From Dyadobacter sp. 50-39 (GTDB lineage: Bacteria > Bacteroidota > Bacteroidia > Cytophagales > Spirosomataceae), in the NCBI GenBank assembly GCA_001898145.1, contig MKSR01000019.1:434001-498000 (forward strand): 64,000 nt of DNA. Reading direction: 5' to 3'. Below are positions 45,460-53,539 of the stretch, piece after piece (the stretch's first letter is position 1; each line of letters begins with the position of its first letter). The notes under the pieces are model-generated. The model ran no database searches. It was not told where the DNA came from and saw only the letters and a program-made list of their open reading frames with translations. The position numbers and the translations under genes are program-made.

Positions 45460-46860
45460 ATGCTTATCCAATTCTTTGGCGCCGCACGCACCGTAACCGG
45501 AAGCAAGCACCTCATTACCACCGAAAAAGGAACTAAAATACTACTCGACTGCGGCCTTTTCCAGGGCATTCAAACCGACGAGTTCAACCAGGAATTCGGT
45601 TTTAAACCCGCCGACGTCGATTATGTCGTTCTCTCCCACGCGCACATCGATCACTCGGGCCTGCTCCCCCGCCTCGTGCGCAAGGGCTTCAAAGGGCCGA
45701 TTTACTGTACCGCCGCCACGGCGGACCTTTGCCGCATCATGTTGCTCGACAGCGCCCATATCCAGGAAAAGGACCTCGAACGCATTAACAATCGTCGTAA
45801 AAAGCAAGGTCGTCCGCTGCTCGAAGAGTTGTACAACGCAGAAGACGCCGCGCAGGCATTGACCCTCTTCAAAACGGTACGGTACGGGCAGACATTCTTT
45901 TTAGGTGAAGAAAACGAAGTATCTGTGATCCTGACCGACGCCGCACACCTGCTGGGCAGCGCCGCCGTGCATTTGAGCATTCCTGATAACGGAACATTCA
46001 AACAGGTAACATTCACCGGCGACATCGGCCGGCCAGAGGACCGCATTCTCCGCAAGCCGGAGGAATTCCCGCAGGCCGACTATATTATCTGCGAATCGAC
46101 CTACGGCGACCGGCTCCACGAAAAGGAAATCGATATGCATGCGCATTTGCTGCGCATTGTACAGGAAACCTGCGTCCGGTGCCGCGGCAAGCTCATTATC
46201 CCGGCCTTTGCGATCGACCGCACCCAGGAGCTCATTTACGCCCTCGACCAGCTTTCGAGTTCCGGGCAGCTTCCGCAGATTCCTGTGTACATCGACAGCC
46301 CGCTCGCTATCCGTGCGACGGCCATCATGAAAGAACACGACGAATGCTTCAACCCGGAAATCCTCGAGTACATCGAAAAGGACGGTGATGCATTTGCATT
46401 TCCTTACCTCAACTATGTTTCGGATGTGCAGGATTCGATTGCGCTCAACGACCGCCACGAGCCCTGCATTATCATATCCGCCTCCGGAATGGCCGAAGCG
46501 GGGCGTATTAAGCATCACATCAAAAACAACATCGGCGACCCGAACTCGACCATCCTGCTGGTGGGTTATGCCTCCGCCAACACCCTCGCGGGCGCATTGA
46601 AGCGCGGCGACAGACAAGTAAACATCTTTGGCGAGCGCTTTGAAGTTAAATGTCGTGTCGAGTCCATGGATTCGTTCTCCGGTCACGGCGATTATAACGA
46701 AATGCTGGAATTCCTCTCCTGCCAGAAGCCCGACCGTGTGAAGGAAGTGTTCCTTGTCCACGGGGAATATGAGACGCAGGTTGCATTTAAATTGAAACTG
46801 GAAAAGGCCGGATATCGGAAAATTCACATTCCTGCGCTGTACGAAGGCGTCAAAATTTAA
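45460..46860 (+). CDS. MBL-fold RNA/DNA-processing hydrolase with beta-CASP and RNA-specificity domains
   Basis: 466-residue metallo-beta-lactamase-fold protein of the YSH1/CPSF-like family of predicted exonucleases. The zinc motif HAHIDHSG lies near residues 58-65, with further ligands in TDAAHLLGSA and TGDIGRPED. The beta-CASP region (DSPLAIRATAI, ISASGMAEAGRIKHHI) and the C-terminal RMMBL-type end (FSGHGDYNEML, VHGEYETQ) are complete. Likely acts on RNA 3' ends; the physiological target is unknown. tRNA-Leu lies 84 bases downstream. Confidence 0.92.
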   Translation: MLIQFFGAARTVTGSKHLITTEKGTKILLDCGLFQGIQTDEFNQEFGFKPADVDYVVLSHAHIDHSGLLPRLVRKGFKGPIYCTAATADLCRIMLLDSAHIQEKDLERINNRRKKQGRPLLEELYNAEDAAQALTLFKTVRYGQTFFLGEENEVSVILTDAAHLLGSAAVHLSIPDNGTFKQVTFTGDIGRPEDRILRKPEEFPQADYIICESTYGDRLHEKEIDMHAHLLRIVQETCVRCRGKLIIPAFAIDRTQELIYALDQLSSSGQLPQIPVYIDSPLAIRATAIMKEHDECFNPEILEYIEKDGDAFAFPYLNYVSDVQDSIALNDRHEPCIIISASGMAEAGRIKHHIKNNIGDPNSTILLVGYASANTLAGALKRGDRQVNIFGERFEVKCRVESMDSFSGHGDYNEMLEFLSCQKPDRVKEVFLVHGEYETQVAFKLKLEKAGYRKIHIPALYEGVKI

Positions 46861-46944
46861 AATTTTCGGATTTTTTCACGATTTGAAACCCAAAACGCTT
46901 GTAAAGTCCAAAACAAGATTGCTATCTTTGCCCACCGATTTCAA

Positions 46945-47028
46945 GCCGAAGTGGTGAAACTGGTAGACACGCACGTTTCAGGGGCGTGAGGGAGCAATCC
47001 TGTGCGGGTTCGAGTCCCGCCTTCGGCA
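46945..47028 (+). tRNA. tRNA-Leu (anticodon CAG)
   Basis: 84-base cloverleaf: acceptor GCCGAAG pairs with CTTCGGC, D-arm with GTGAAACTGGTAGACAC, anticodon stem CACGT/GCGTG around loop TTCAGGG with CAG at 46979-46981, a long class II variable arm, and T-arm GCGGGTTCGAGTCCCGC. Discriminator A at 47028; CCA is not encoded. The long variable arm fits leucine. It reads CUG codons. Confidence 0.96.
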
Positions 47029-47029
47029 C

Positions 47030-47066
47030 AAAACGCTGTTTCTGTTATCAGGAACGGCGTTTTTGC
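47030..47066 (+). terminator. Terminator after tRNA-Leu
   Basis: aaaacgctgtttc (47030-47042) pairs with ggaacggcgtttt (47051-47063) with two G-U pairs, loop of eight bases, then T-rich. Confidence 0.8.
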
Positions 47067-47109
47067 TTTTCGGGACAAATCATTCCAGAAGAATCCTGAC
47101 TTTCTCTGT

Positions 47110-48347
47110 TCAGCTCGCATTGGTTGCGCCGGTGAGGTTGGCAACGATGTCCTGGCCCTCGCCCGTACAAACGTCGGAGTCTACATTGATACTGCCTACT
47201 ATCGGCTTACCCACATGCACCGTTTTCGTTCGCGTAAAATTGCCGCATCCGTTGTTCAATGTGGCCGTAATGGTAACCTGACCATTTGAATTGCCCACAC
47301 GGCTTGCTACTCCGGCCGAGGTGATGGTCAATAATGCGGGATTGCCGGAACTCCATGAAACAACCGAAGTACCCGCTTGCAGATTCGCAACTGAATAGGA
47401 CGAGGTCGTGCAAACAAAGCCGCTTCCGGCGATCTGTGAAATGCTAATACTGGGTGTAGTAGTATTGCCGAAACCCGAGGGGTCAAGCCAATTACTTAGC
47501 CTTGTTGCATTGATTCCCTGCCCGATCCAGGAATTATCGAAACGCCCGAAAGCATCTTTAAGAAGCGCAGGTGGTGCGTTGCAGTAGGAAGTTCCTCCGG
47601 ATAGTTGCCCGACTATCTTTTTGGATTGATTGAGAAGTGGCGCACCCGAAGACCCTCCCTCCGTCAAGCCATTATCCCAAGACACGATCCAATGCTGTGA
47701 GCCAGGAGCTTGCTTGCCCTTTGTAAATAAATAGTTGTCTGCCCTTAAAGGTGAAATCCGCCTGCCTTTCCGATATCGAGATTTCGGTAATCGTAGGCCA
47801 AATGCGACATTTTTAGTTTAAGCGCCGCTTTCTGCTTTGTCGGAACTTTGATCTCTATCTACATCGAGTCGCCACTGGAAACCGGGCTTGCCCAGGTCTG
47901 ACCACCATTGTTTTCCTTCGAGGTTATGGGACCTGCAATTGTACCCGTCGAATTATAGATCACCAATTCACTTAAATCTGGAATGCTAAACCCGTCGAAA
48001 TTCAAACTTATTGACTTAGCACCCTCAGCCACTATTAATAGTCGACCATAGGACATGTTCCCTCTACTTATCCAACTTGCCGATGGAAGGAAATCAATGT
48101 CTGTCTTTACCGGCGTCGCAAACCGATATGTTTTAGATCCCATATCAAGCTAGTCCTCTTTAATAAGTTTATCGATTTCTTGCTCGGCGGGCACTTCCGA
48201 TAAAATTATTGCCGCCAGGTGATTTTCAATAAAGAACCCTTTTTGTACATCGTACGATAGCTGTTGTCTATTTTTAACAACAACCTGCGCTTCAACTAAT
48301 TTCAGTACTAATATTGAAAATAAAATTGTTAATAGAATACCTTTCAT
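47110..48347 (-). pseudogene. Decayed secreted trypsin-like serine protease with Ig-like tail
   Basis: Read from 48347, a signal peptide (LLTILFSILVLKLVEAQ) and pro-region run to an in-frame TAG at 48150-48152; the same frame continues (LDMGSKTYRFATPVK) to a second in-frame TAG at 47859-47861 and then to a TAA at 47745-47747. Coding continues in a different frame with APGSQHWIVSWDNGLTEGG and the catalytic-serine motif GGSSGAPLL, then an Ig-like domain (GKPIVGSINVDSDVCTGEG), ending at a stop at 47110-47112, 82 bases from the tRNA. The part that should carry the catalytic His and Asp (TAxHC type) is missing. So it has two nonsense codons, an internal deletion with frame change and a likely truncated end. 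Relatives are lysyl-endopeptidase-like secreted proteases of Bacteroidota. Confidence 0.8.
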
Positions 48348-48459
48348 AACTTACTATGATAATGTGTGAATCAATAAATTCTATTTTATTCGATCGAAAA
48401 TCATTTCCCCATCCGCATAATGCAAATACAATGTTTTATATTTAAAATTCACACTCTTT

Positions 48460-48618
48460 CTAATCAGCAATTTTACTCCCTTGATGAATCACTTTTGACA
48501 TTTTCCAGCGGCCTACCAGTTGCCTTGAATCGGCGTCAACATTTTTGATACAACCCAACGCAGCAAAAGCGAATAGCGCGCAGGCGAAAAATGAGTAATT
48601 CATCAATTTATTCTCCAT
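48460..48618 (-). CDS. Short lipoprotein, possibly a truncated lipocalin-like protein
   Basis: 52 residues from the ATG at 48618 (MENKLMNYSFF) with a lipoprotein signal ending FAALGC. The mature part contains QLVGRWKMSKVIHQGSK, the opening strand typical of lipocalin-like lipoproteins (usually 130 or more residues), and then stops. So it is probably a fragment, in keeping with the decayed surroundings, though a short functional lipoprotein cannot be excluded. Confidence 0.45.
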   Translation of the reverse strand: MENKLMNYSFFACALFAFAALGCIKNVDADSRQLVGRWKMSKVIHQGSKIAD

Positions 48619-48879
48619 TTTATCTCTCGCTTTAATTAAAACATGGCGAAATGTATAAAACAAAAAATCGCTGATTTGTAGAAGCTAACCGGGGAATGTC
48701 CCAACGGTGCCGTTGAATTATCAAGAGTAGATATTCACCTCAATTTTTGAGGGGTTTTGAATGAATGAATTTGTATTTATATTAACTTTTGACAAAAGTT
48801 TCTTATCCGATATTTTTATCGAATTTGCTTTACTCGATTTAATTAGGAATATTCACTTTCCTTTTAAACCGTAGATTAT
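48619..48879. other. AT-rich intergenic stretch without a recognisable gene
   Basis: Notably more AT-rich than the rest of the window. It holds only small hairpins (cctca-atttt-tgagg near 48739; cgata-tttt-tatcg near 48810) and no open frame that looks coding. Confidence 0.6.
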
Positions 48880-48966
48880 ATGAAACATATTGAAGTTATT
48901 GCTCTGCTATGGTGCGGATGTCTCGAAAGTTCTCCGGATGCTCCTACGGGCATAAGGACACCTTAG
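48880..48966 (+). CDS. Possible 28-residue micro-ORF with duplicated leader
   Basis: ATG at 48880 to TAG at 48964-48966: a hydrophobic first half (IEVIALLWCGC) and a polar second half (SPDAPTGIRTP). Its leader (48860-48882, CCTTTTAAACCGTAG then ATG) is almost the same as the leader of the next ORF (48985-49005). The shared leader argues for expression, but the short length means it could be chance. It may be a leader peptide for the 80-residue gene, 36 bases downstream. Confidence 0.3.
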   Translation: MKHIEVIALLWCGCLESSPDAPTGIRTP

Positions 48967-49002
48967 GCAGAGCATTTTAATCATCCTTTTAACCGTAGCT
49001 TT

Positions 49003-49245
49003 ATGTACACACCTACCACCAGCGAATCACCGGATTCGTCGCACCTGGCGTGTTATGGCCAGCTAGTTCAGGATTTGCTTTCTCAAACCAGTCCCGAAGA
49101 ATGGATCGGCGACCTTTGGTCGATTTACAGCGGATACATGGCATTTGAGAAGGAAGCGGGGTACAATCCGCGATGTACGGAGATTTTTGAGACGTTTAGA
49201 GAATTGGTTTTCTTCTTCCAAAAAGCGGAAAAACTGAGCATGTAG
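49003..49245 (+). CDS. Small hypothetical protein (80 aa)
   Basis: 80 residues, acidic and probably helical, with no signal peptide; family not recognised. The core EEWIGDLWSIYSGYMAFEKE and the tail EIFETFRELVFFFQKAEKL look like two amphipathic helices. A clear terminator begins two bases after its stop, supporting that it is a real gene. Upstream lies a repeated leader shared with the micro-ORF. It may be part of the small-gene cluster of the tRNA-Leu region. Confidence 0.65.
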   Translation: MYTPTTSESPDSSHLACYGQLVQDLLSQTSPEEWIGDLWSIYSGYMAFEKEAGYNPRCTEIFETFRELVFFFQKAEKLSM

Positions 49246-49247
49246 AA

Positions 49248-49281
49248 AAAAGACATCCGGCGGGCTTGCCGGATGTCTTTT
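49248..49281. terminator. Terminator between the 80-aa gene and the convergent 145-aa gene
   Basis: aaaagacatccggc (49248-49261), loop gggctt, gccggatgtctttt (49268-49281); a 14-base perfect stem usable on both strands. Confidence 0.9.
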
Positions 49282-49311
49282 ACATGTAAGAATATTCGCT
49301 TGAAAAACGTT

Positions 49312-49749
49312 TCAAAAAATAGATACTGTATCATTAATTCGGGTCGGGAAGTCCTTACGAACGGGCTGTTGATAGGGTTTCAGGTACTTTTCGAGTTCCT
49401 GCCAGCGAACGCCCTTGTCGGCCACCAATTTCAACTCGTCCGGCGTCGCATGGTAAATGCCCCACCACCCGCTCATCGGTTCGCCGCTGATGATAAATAC
49501 TTGCCGCTCCTTGTTGTAATTTGCCCACCAGCCCGGTCCCCAACCCGAGTACGTCATCGCCTCGTAATATTCGCGGTTCAGGAAACTATTCTGCACCATA
49601 TCATTCACCTTCCGCAGACTTATAATATCCCCGTCATTCCGCTTCACATCCGGTTCGTGGCGAATGTAGGCGGAATTGCTTGTACTGATTTTGGAGGCCG
49701 TGAAAAGCAGCCCTAATGGAAGCACCGCATAGTAAAACCACTTCTTCAT
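49312..49749 (-). CDS. Hypothetical secreted or membrane-anchored protein (145 aa)
   Basis: 145 residues with an N-terminal hydrophobic segment (WFYYAVLPLGLLFTAS) that is a signal peptide or anchor. The rest is tryptophan-rich (MTYSGWGPGWWANYNKE, then PMSGWWGIYHATPDELKLV) and probably beta-rich. I do not recognise the family and see no enzymatic motif. It stands alone between a terminator and a divergent pentapeptide-like gene 109 bases away. Confidence 0.75.
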   Translation of the reverse strand: MKKWFYYAVLPLGLLFTASKISTSNSAYIRHEPDVKRNDGDIISLRKVNDMVQNSFLNREYYEAMTYSGWGPGWWANYNKERQVFIISGEPMSGWWGIYHATPDELKLVADKGVRWQELEKYLKPYQQPVRKDFPTRINDTVSIF

Positions 49750-49858
49750 AGTTGTCTCAATTACACATTAAATTCGTCGTTTCTCCCCCTTTTTATCCCC
49801 CGGTTTGCCGTTTAAATTTACATAGTTTCAAATTTCAAACCTATACGAAAATCTCATC

Positions 49859-50236
49859 ATGGAGACCATCAGACAAATCAGACTGAATAGCGAATGTGTG
49901 GTAATTACAGCCCAGCAAGTAATGCTGTCCGACTCCACATTCAACGACGTAAATATGAGCAATATATCGATCTCGGATGCTAATCTGAGCGATCTGAAAA
50001 TTGAAGGTGCGCAGTTGGGCGGCGCGGTGTTTCAGAATATCGGTATGTGTCCGCCCGACCACCCGATGTACGATCCCAATGCGGAACAACGCCCGCTGCA
50101 TTTCGAGCATTGCGACCTTCATAAAAGCAAGTTCATCGAATGCGACCTGCGCGGCGTCGAAATAGCAAATTGTAATATCGAAGGGCTGACAATCAATGGA
50201 AAATTAATTTCGGACCTGCTCCAAAACAATAGCTGA
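49859..50236 (+). CDS. Pentapeptide-repeat-like protein
   Basis: 125 residues, cytoplasmic by lack of a signal. Two runs of A(D/N)LXX-type repeats are seen: FNDVNMSNISISDANLSDL, followed by IEGAQLGGAVFQ, and later HFEHCDLHKSKFIECDLRG, which would form a short right-handed beta helix interrupted by a loop (CPPDHPMYDPNAEQ). Family proteins may bind topoisomerases or act as scaffolds; no role can be read here. It ends close to the convergent barrel gene without a terminator. Confidence 0.8.
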   Translation: METIRQIRLNSECVVITAQQVMLSDSTFNDVNMSNISISDANLSDLKIEGAQLGGAVFQNIGMCPPDHPMYDPNAEQRPLHFEHCDLHKSKFIECDLRGVEIANCNIEGLTINGKLISDLLQNNS

Positions 50237-50254
50237 AATTCAAAAGCCAATTTT

Positions 50255-50851
50255 TCAAAACCGCATGCTCAGGCCAGCATTTAATATGCCTTTATAACCA
50301 TATCCCATTTCCAGAAAACATCCCAAATCCTTCCCGAAGCGCAAACCCACGGGAGCCAGATAGATAGCGGGTCCGGCGTCAGTTTTTTTCTGCGTTCCAT
50401 AATAGGATCTTTCTCTGAAAAAAAATCCCGCACCGGCGGTAGAATAAAAATTAAACCCCGGTCGCTTGGCCCAATACATAGTACCTTCCATGGCCGACGT
50501 CATGGCACGCTGCCGCCAGCCGTCCGTGTTATAATGGTCCCACGATTTCGAATCACTATTATAACCGGTCGCACCGCCGAGTGCAAACCGCTCTGAAACA
50601 TGGTACTTGTAGGTAATGAAGCCCACAGGCCTACTCGCATGCTGGTGTTCGTGAATGCCGAAAAGATCGTCGAACAACGCCTGGAAAGTGATGGTCACCA
50701 CGTCCTCCACCGGGTAAATTCCAACCGTGGCGTTCAACTCGCCTTTTCCTTTGTCCTGCCCCTGTGCCCGTGCGGCGGAATAAAAAATGAATGCGGAAAC
50801 AATGATAATTTTCAGTAGCGGGAAGTTCATGACGAGCAGTTTTTTGTTCAT
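50255..50851 (-). CDS. Outer-membrane beta-barrel protein (hypothetical)
   Basis: 198 residues with a signal peptide ending AARAQ and alternating strand pattern throughout, finishing in a beta-strand with terminal phenylalanine (GLSMRF), the usual C-terminal signature for outer-membrane barrels. Members of this group bear names such as porin-like or OmpW-like; none is certain. Divergent from the Crp-family gene 121 bases away, across an intergenic region with a perfect palindrome, so it may be a target of that regulator. In-frame ATG at 50830 is an alternative start. Confidence 0.8.
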   Translation of the reverse strand: MNKKLLVMNFPLLKIIIVSAFIFYSAARAQGQDKGKGELNATVGIYPVEDVVTITFQALFDDLFGIHEHQHASRPVGFITYKYHVSERFALGGATGYNSDSKSWDHYNTDGWRQRAMTSAMEGTMYWAKRPGFNFYSTAGAGFFFRERSYYGTQKKTDAGPAIYLAPVGLRFGKDLGCFLEMGYGYKGILNAGLSMRF

Positions 50852-50906
50852 TTCAAATTAACTTCCCTCCTATTATTTTATATCTTGTCAACAGACATCA
50901 ATTCAA

Positions 50907-50922
50907 CTTGTCGCACGACAAG
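50907..50922. promoter_or_regulatory. Perfect palindrome CTTGTCGCACGACAAG between divergent genes
   Basis: Sixteen-base palindrome with seven-base arms and a two-base centre, followed by a looser TTGT-N6-ACAA dyad at 50931-50944. It lies between an outer-membrane gene and a Crp-family regulator and is the likely operator for one or both. Confidence 0.6.
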
Positions 50923-50972
50923 ATTTTACATTGTCGGGTAACAAGTATCTCCTTCCTGATCATTTCAAAACC

Positions 50973-51578
50973 ATGCAACTCTCCGAAGAATTAAAACCAT
51001 TACACCATTTGCTGGAAGCATCCAAATTCATGGTTTCCGAGGAAGTCAGGGAGAAATTTCAGCAAAACCTGAAACGATTCATGATTCCCAAAGGACGGGT
51101 ATTGGTGGATTTGGGTCAGGTAAGCCCCTCTCTTTATTTTATCGAAAAAGGGGTCATGCGCACCTATTACCTGCGCGGGTCGGAGGATATTACTTCCCTG
51201 CTGGTTTCGGAGGGGGATATTGTTTGCATTGCGGAAAGTTTTCTGCTCCAAAAACTTTCAAATGAAGTGCTGGAAACGCTGGAAGACACTACTGTTTATG
51301 CGATTTCCTATGATTCTTACCGAAAGCTTGTAGAAGAGGATTCGTACATGGGGAAGCTCGCGGTAAGGCTTTTGGAACAACATCTCATTAATTTTACCGA
51401 TAAGGTGAAAGTCTTCAAATACTTGTCGGTAGAAGAGCGCATTGCCCATTACATCGCCCAGCCGTCGTCGCTTTTCCGCCGCATTCCCGACCATTACATT
51501 GCTACTTTCCTCGGCACGACGCCCGCTACTTTCAGCAGATGCCTGAAAACCATCCTGTTTGATAAAAGCCGGCCTTGA
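50973..51578 (+). CDS. Crp/Fnr-family transcriptional regulator
   Basis: About 201 residues from the ATG at 50973; a TTG at 50931 is in frame but less likely. N-terminal cyclic-nucleotide-binding-like domain (about 25-120: IPKGRVLVDLGQVSPSLYFIEKG, then the segment where CRP has its ligand-binding RxE loop), dimer helix and a short C-terminal winged helix (HYIATFLGTTPATFSRCLKTI). No cysteines for an Fe-S cluster, so an Fnr-type oxygen sensor is unlikely; the ligand is unknown. The 3' end overlaps its own terminator. A palindrome upstream is a candidate autoregulatory site. Confidence 0.9.
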   Translation: MQLSEELKPLHHLLEASKFMVSEEVREKFQQNLKRFMIPKGRVLVDLGQVSPSLYFIEKGVMRTYYLRGSEDITSLLVSEGDIVCIAESFLLQKLSNEVLETLEDTTVYAISYDSYRKLVEEDSYMGKLAVRLLEQHLINFTDKVKVFKYLSVEERIAHYIAQPSSLFRRIPDHYIATFLGTTPATFSRCLKTILFDKSRP

Positions 51579-51610
51579 CAAGGGACTGGTCCGGGCAAAC
51601 CGGCTTTTCT
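51564..51610 (+). terminator. Terminator overlapping the Crp-family stop codon
   Basis: aaaagccgg (51564-51572) pairs with ccggctttt (51600-51608) across a 27-base loop; the left arm lies within the last codons. Confidence 0.55.
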
Positions 51611-51768
51611 TCGCCAACTGCAATATGGCCGGTGTCGCACTTCGCGAAGAAGTCGACAAAATGCCCGGCGGGCGCGGCAAATTCAGCGGTTGCTTGTTGT
51701 ATGATACAACCATTTCAAGCAAAACGGGCCTCTTTCATGTGACCTTAGCCGCATTTACTCGTGCTTGC

Positions 51769-53010
51769 ATGAAATACCTTTTACCGATACTTCTCCTACT
51801 GCAATCGTTTACTGTTTCCGCGCAGGACACGCTCCGTGTGACGTACAGCGAAGAACCCGACACGCTCACTGTGCGCCAGAAGTTTATCGACCGGTACGAC
51901 AATGTATTCATGACGCGCGTGCCTACCCGGAATTTGTTCAAAACCGGGTATACTTCTTCGGATGTGCGAGGCATAGGTATAGTGGCCGGTTATGAGTACA
52001 AGGCGCTGCCACAGCTGTCCATCGAGGCGAGTTTATATAAAAAGACCAATAATACCGGGGACGGCATTTTCGTAAGTGCTTTCAAAAAGCAGTGGAAGAA
52101 GGACTTGTGGGTAGGAGCAAAAGCCCGGTGGTACTACACCATGGGAAAAAGGATCGAAAAGGGCCTTAATGCCAATAATTTCAGCGGCGCTTATCTGGCC
52201 GCGTCCTTTGACAGGCGTCTGGGCAACGTCGACTATTTTTCCCTGATCAATTCCAACAGGCATACGATTGGGCTCGCCACAGGATTTCAAAGCCGGGTTT
52301 TCAATCGTGGGCATATCGATATTTCTCTGGGTGCTTACTATCTGGATCAGGATCGGCCCCCTATTCATAGCTTTCCACCATACGAGCCCAGAGATCTGCG
52401 GAACCGAAATTTCATCCTTTCCACACAAATGACCGTTGGAATTGCATTTGGTGATTGGAAACGCCATTTGCTCACAGAAACCTGCGAAATACTGCTTTGC
52501 GATGAAGAGATCCGCAACCAATGGAAGTTACGGTTTCCCGAGGCGAGCCTGGGCCTGGGCCAGAGCTCGCTTCGGCTGGGTATAGCGAGGGAAGCCAAAT
52601 TCGGAAGTAGCCCGTTTTCCATTGATATCAATACAAATGCCGAATTCTATGATTCCGAACTGTCGCGAACGAAAGGGCTTTCTATTAAGACAGGATTACA
52701 GGGCCGCTACTATTTCTTACAACCTATACAAATTCGTCGCGGAAAATCTGGCAATAATCTCTCGGGATTCTACACCGCTTTGGAAGTTGCGAACTACGTA
52801 ACAAAACGGAGCGCATCCGCATATTACCAACGCTTTGATGGGCAGTATTGGGGAGTATCCTTATCTGCGGGTTTTCAACAAAGGTTGTTCAAAAACATTT
52901 TCATCGACTCGGCAATCAGCGTCAACGAATTTTCTTCAGCATCACCATATGATTATGGAGTTCACTTTCGGAGAATCACTTCCAGGGTAGCCCTCGGATT
53001 TACACTCTAA
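51769..53010 (+). CDS. Hypothetical outer-membrane-type protein
   Basis: 413 residues from the ATG at 51769, which starts a signal peptide (KYLLPILLLLQSFTVSAQ). The rest is alternating beta-strand with aromatic girdles and a final strand ending ALGFTL, typical of an outer-membrane barrel. The longer frame from 51559 runs through the Crp terminator and is not used. The family is not recognised; N-terminal repeats of the type YSEEPDTLTVRQKF suggest a periplasmic domain. A 160-base gap separates it from the Crp-family gene. Confidence 0.8.
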   Translation: MKYLLPILLLLQSFTVSAQDTLRVTYSEEPDTLTVRQKFIDRYDNVFMTRVPTRNLFKTGYTSSDVRGIGIVAGYEYKALPQLSIEASLYKKTNNTGDGIFVSAFKKQWKKDLWVGAKARWYYTMGKRIEKGLNANNFSGAYLAASFDRRLGNVDYFSLINSNRHTIGLATGFQSRVFNRGHIDISLGAYYLDQDRPPIHSFPPYEPRDLRNRNFILSTQMTVGIAFGDWKRHLLTETCEILLCDEEIRNQWKLRFPEASLGLGQSSLRLGIAREAKFGSSPFSIDINTNAEFYDSELSRTKGLSIKTGLQGRYYFLQPIQIRRGKSGNNLSGFYTALEVANYVTKRSASAYYQRFDGQYWGVSLSAGFQQRLFKNIFIDSAISVNEFSSASPYDYGVHFRRITSRVALGFTL

Positions 53011-53068
53011 TTCCAAAACCTCCCCTTTTTACCTCAATGACTTTCAAAGATTTTAACGAAAAATCAGT

Positions 53069-53097
53069 TTGATAACTAAATTCCAGTTATACCTTTG
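53069..53097 (+). promoter_or_regulatory. Orphan blaI promoter with dyad in the spacer
   Basis: TTG at 53069-53071, 18-base spacer, TACCTTTG at 53090-53097. An inverted repeat ATAACT-N7-AGTTAT (53072-53090) fills the spacer, as an operator would. The ATG starts five bases after the -7 element. Confidence 0.65.
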
Positions 53098-53101
53098 ACG
53101 C

Positions 53102-53488
53102 ATGGAACCGCTTACTCATTCGGAAGAAAATATCATGCGCATTCTCTGGGAGCTGGGAGAAGGTGTCATTCACGACATTATCGAGAAGTTACCGGAGCCG
53201 AAGCCGCCTTATACGACGGTGTCGTCTATCGTGCGATTGCTGGAAAAGAAAGGTTTTGTGGATCACAAGGCTTACGGCAAGACGCACGTCTATTTTCCGG
53301 CCATTGCCCGGGAGAAATATGCCCGAAGATCTTTTTCTGACCTCATGAAGCATTATTTCGAAGGTTCGCCCAAAAAAATCGTATCATTCATTATGCAGGA
53401 AAATGCTTTGCAACCCGAAGAAGTCGACGAATTGAAACAGTTGATCGACTCGTATTATCCCCCAAAACCTGCACAGCAATGGCTCTGA
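53102..53488 (+). CDS. Orphan BlaI/MecI/CopY-family repressor
   Basis: 128-residue BlaI-type winged-helix repressor (LTHSEENIMRILWELGEGVI, then PYTTVSSIVRLLEKKGFV) with a helical C-terminal dimer region. Unlike the pair at 18.5 kb no M56 sensor gene follows: the next gene is convergent hemJ, so the repressor is either regulated by the other M56 protein or by a ligand. A dyad lies between the -33 and -7 elements just before it, consistent with autorepression. The promoter leaves almost no room for a leader. Confidence 0.93.
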   Translation: MEPLTHSEENIMRILWELGEGVIHDIIEKLPEPKPPYTTVSSIVRLLEKKGFVDHKAYGKTHVYFPAIAREKYARRSFSDLMKHYFEGSPKKIVSFIMQENALQPEEVDELKQLIDSYYPPKPAQQWL

Positions 53489-53539
53489 TGCGCCTCAAAC
53501 AGGTTGCCAGAAGGGCTTTTGCTATTCCTGTTAAATACG

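Noticed and set aside
46945..47112. Integrative element attached at tRNA-Leu
   Set aside because: No integrase, no second copy of the tRNA 3' end and no phage or plasmid gene is visible in the window; only a decayed protease lies beside it.
47859..48152. Read-through or recoding of two in-frame TAG codons in the protease
   Set aside because: The later frame change and missing catalytic region point to a pseudogene; other genes here use TAG as an ordinary stop.
51559..51768. N-terminal extension of the 51769-53010 protein
   Set aside because: The extension runs through the hairpin at the end of the Crp-family gene, while the ATG at 51769 starts a clean signal peptide.
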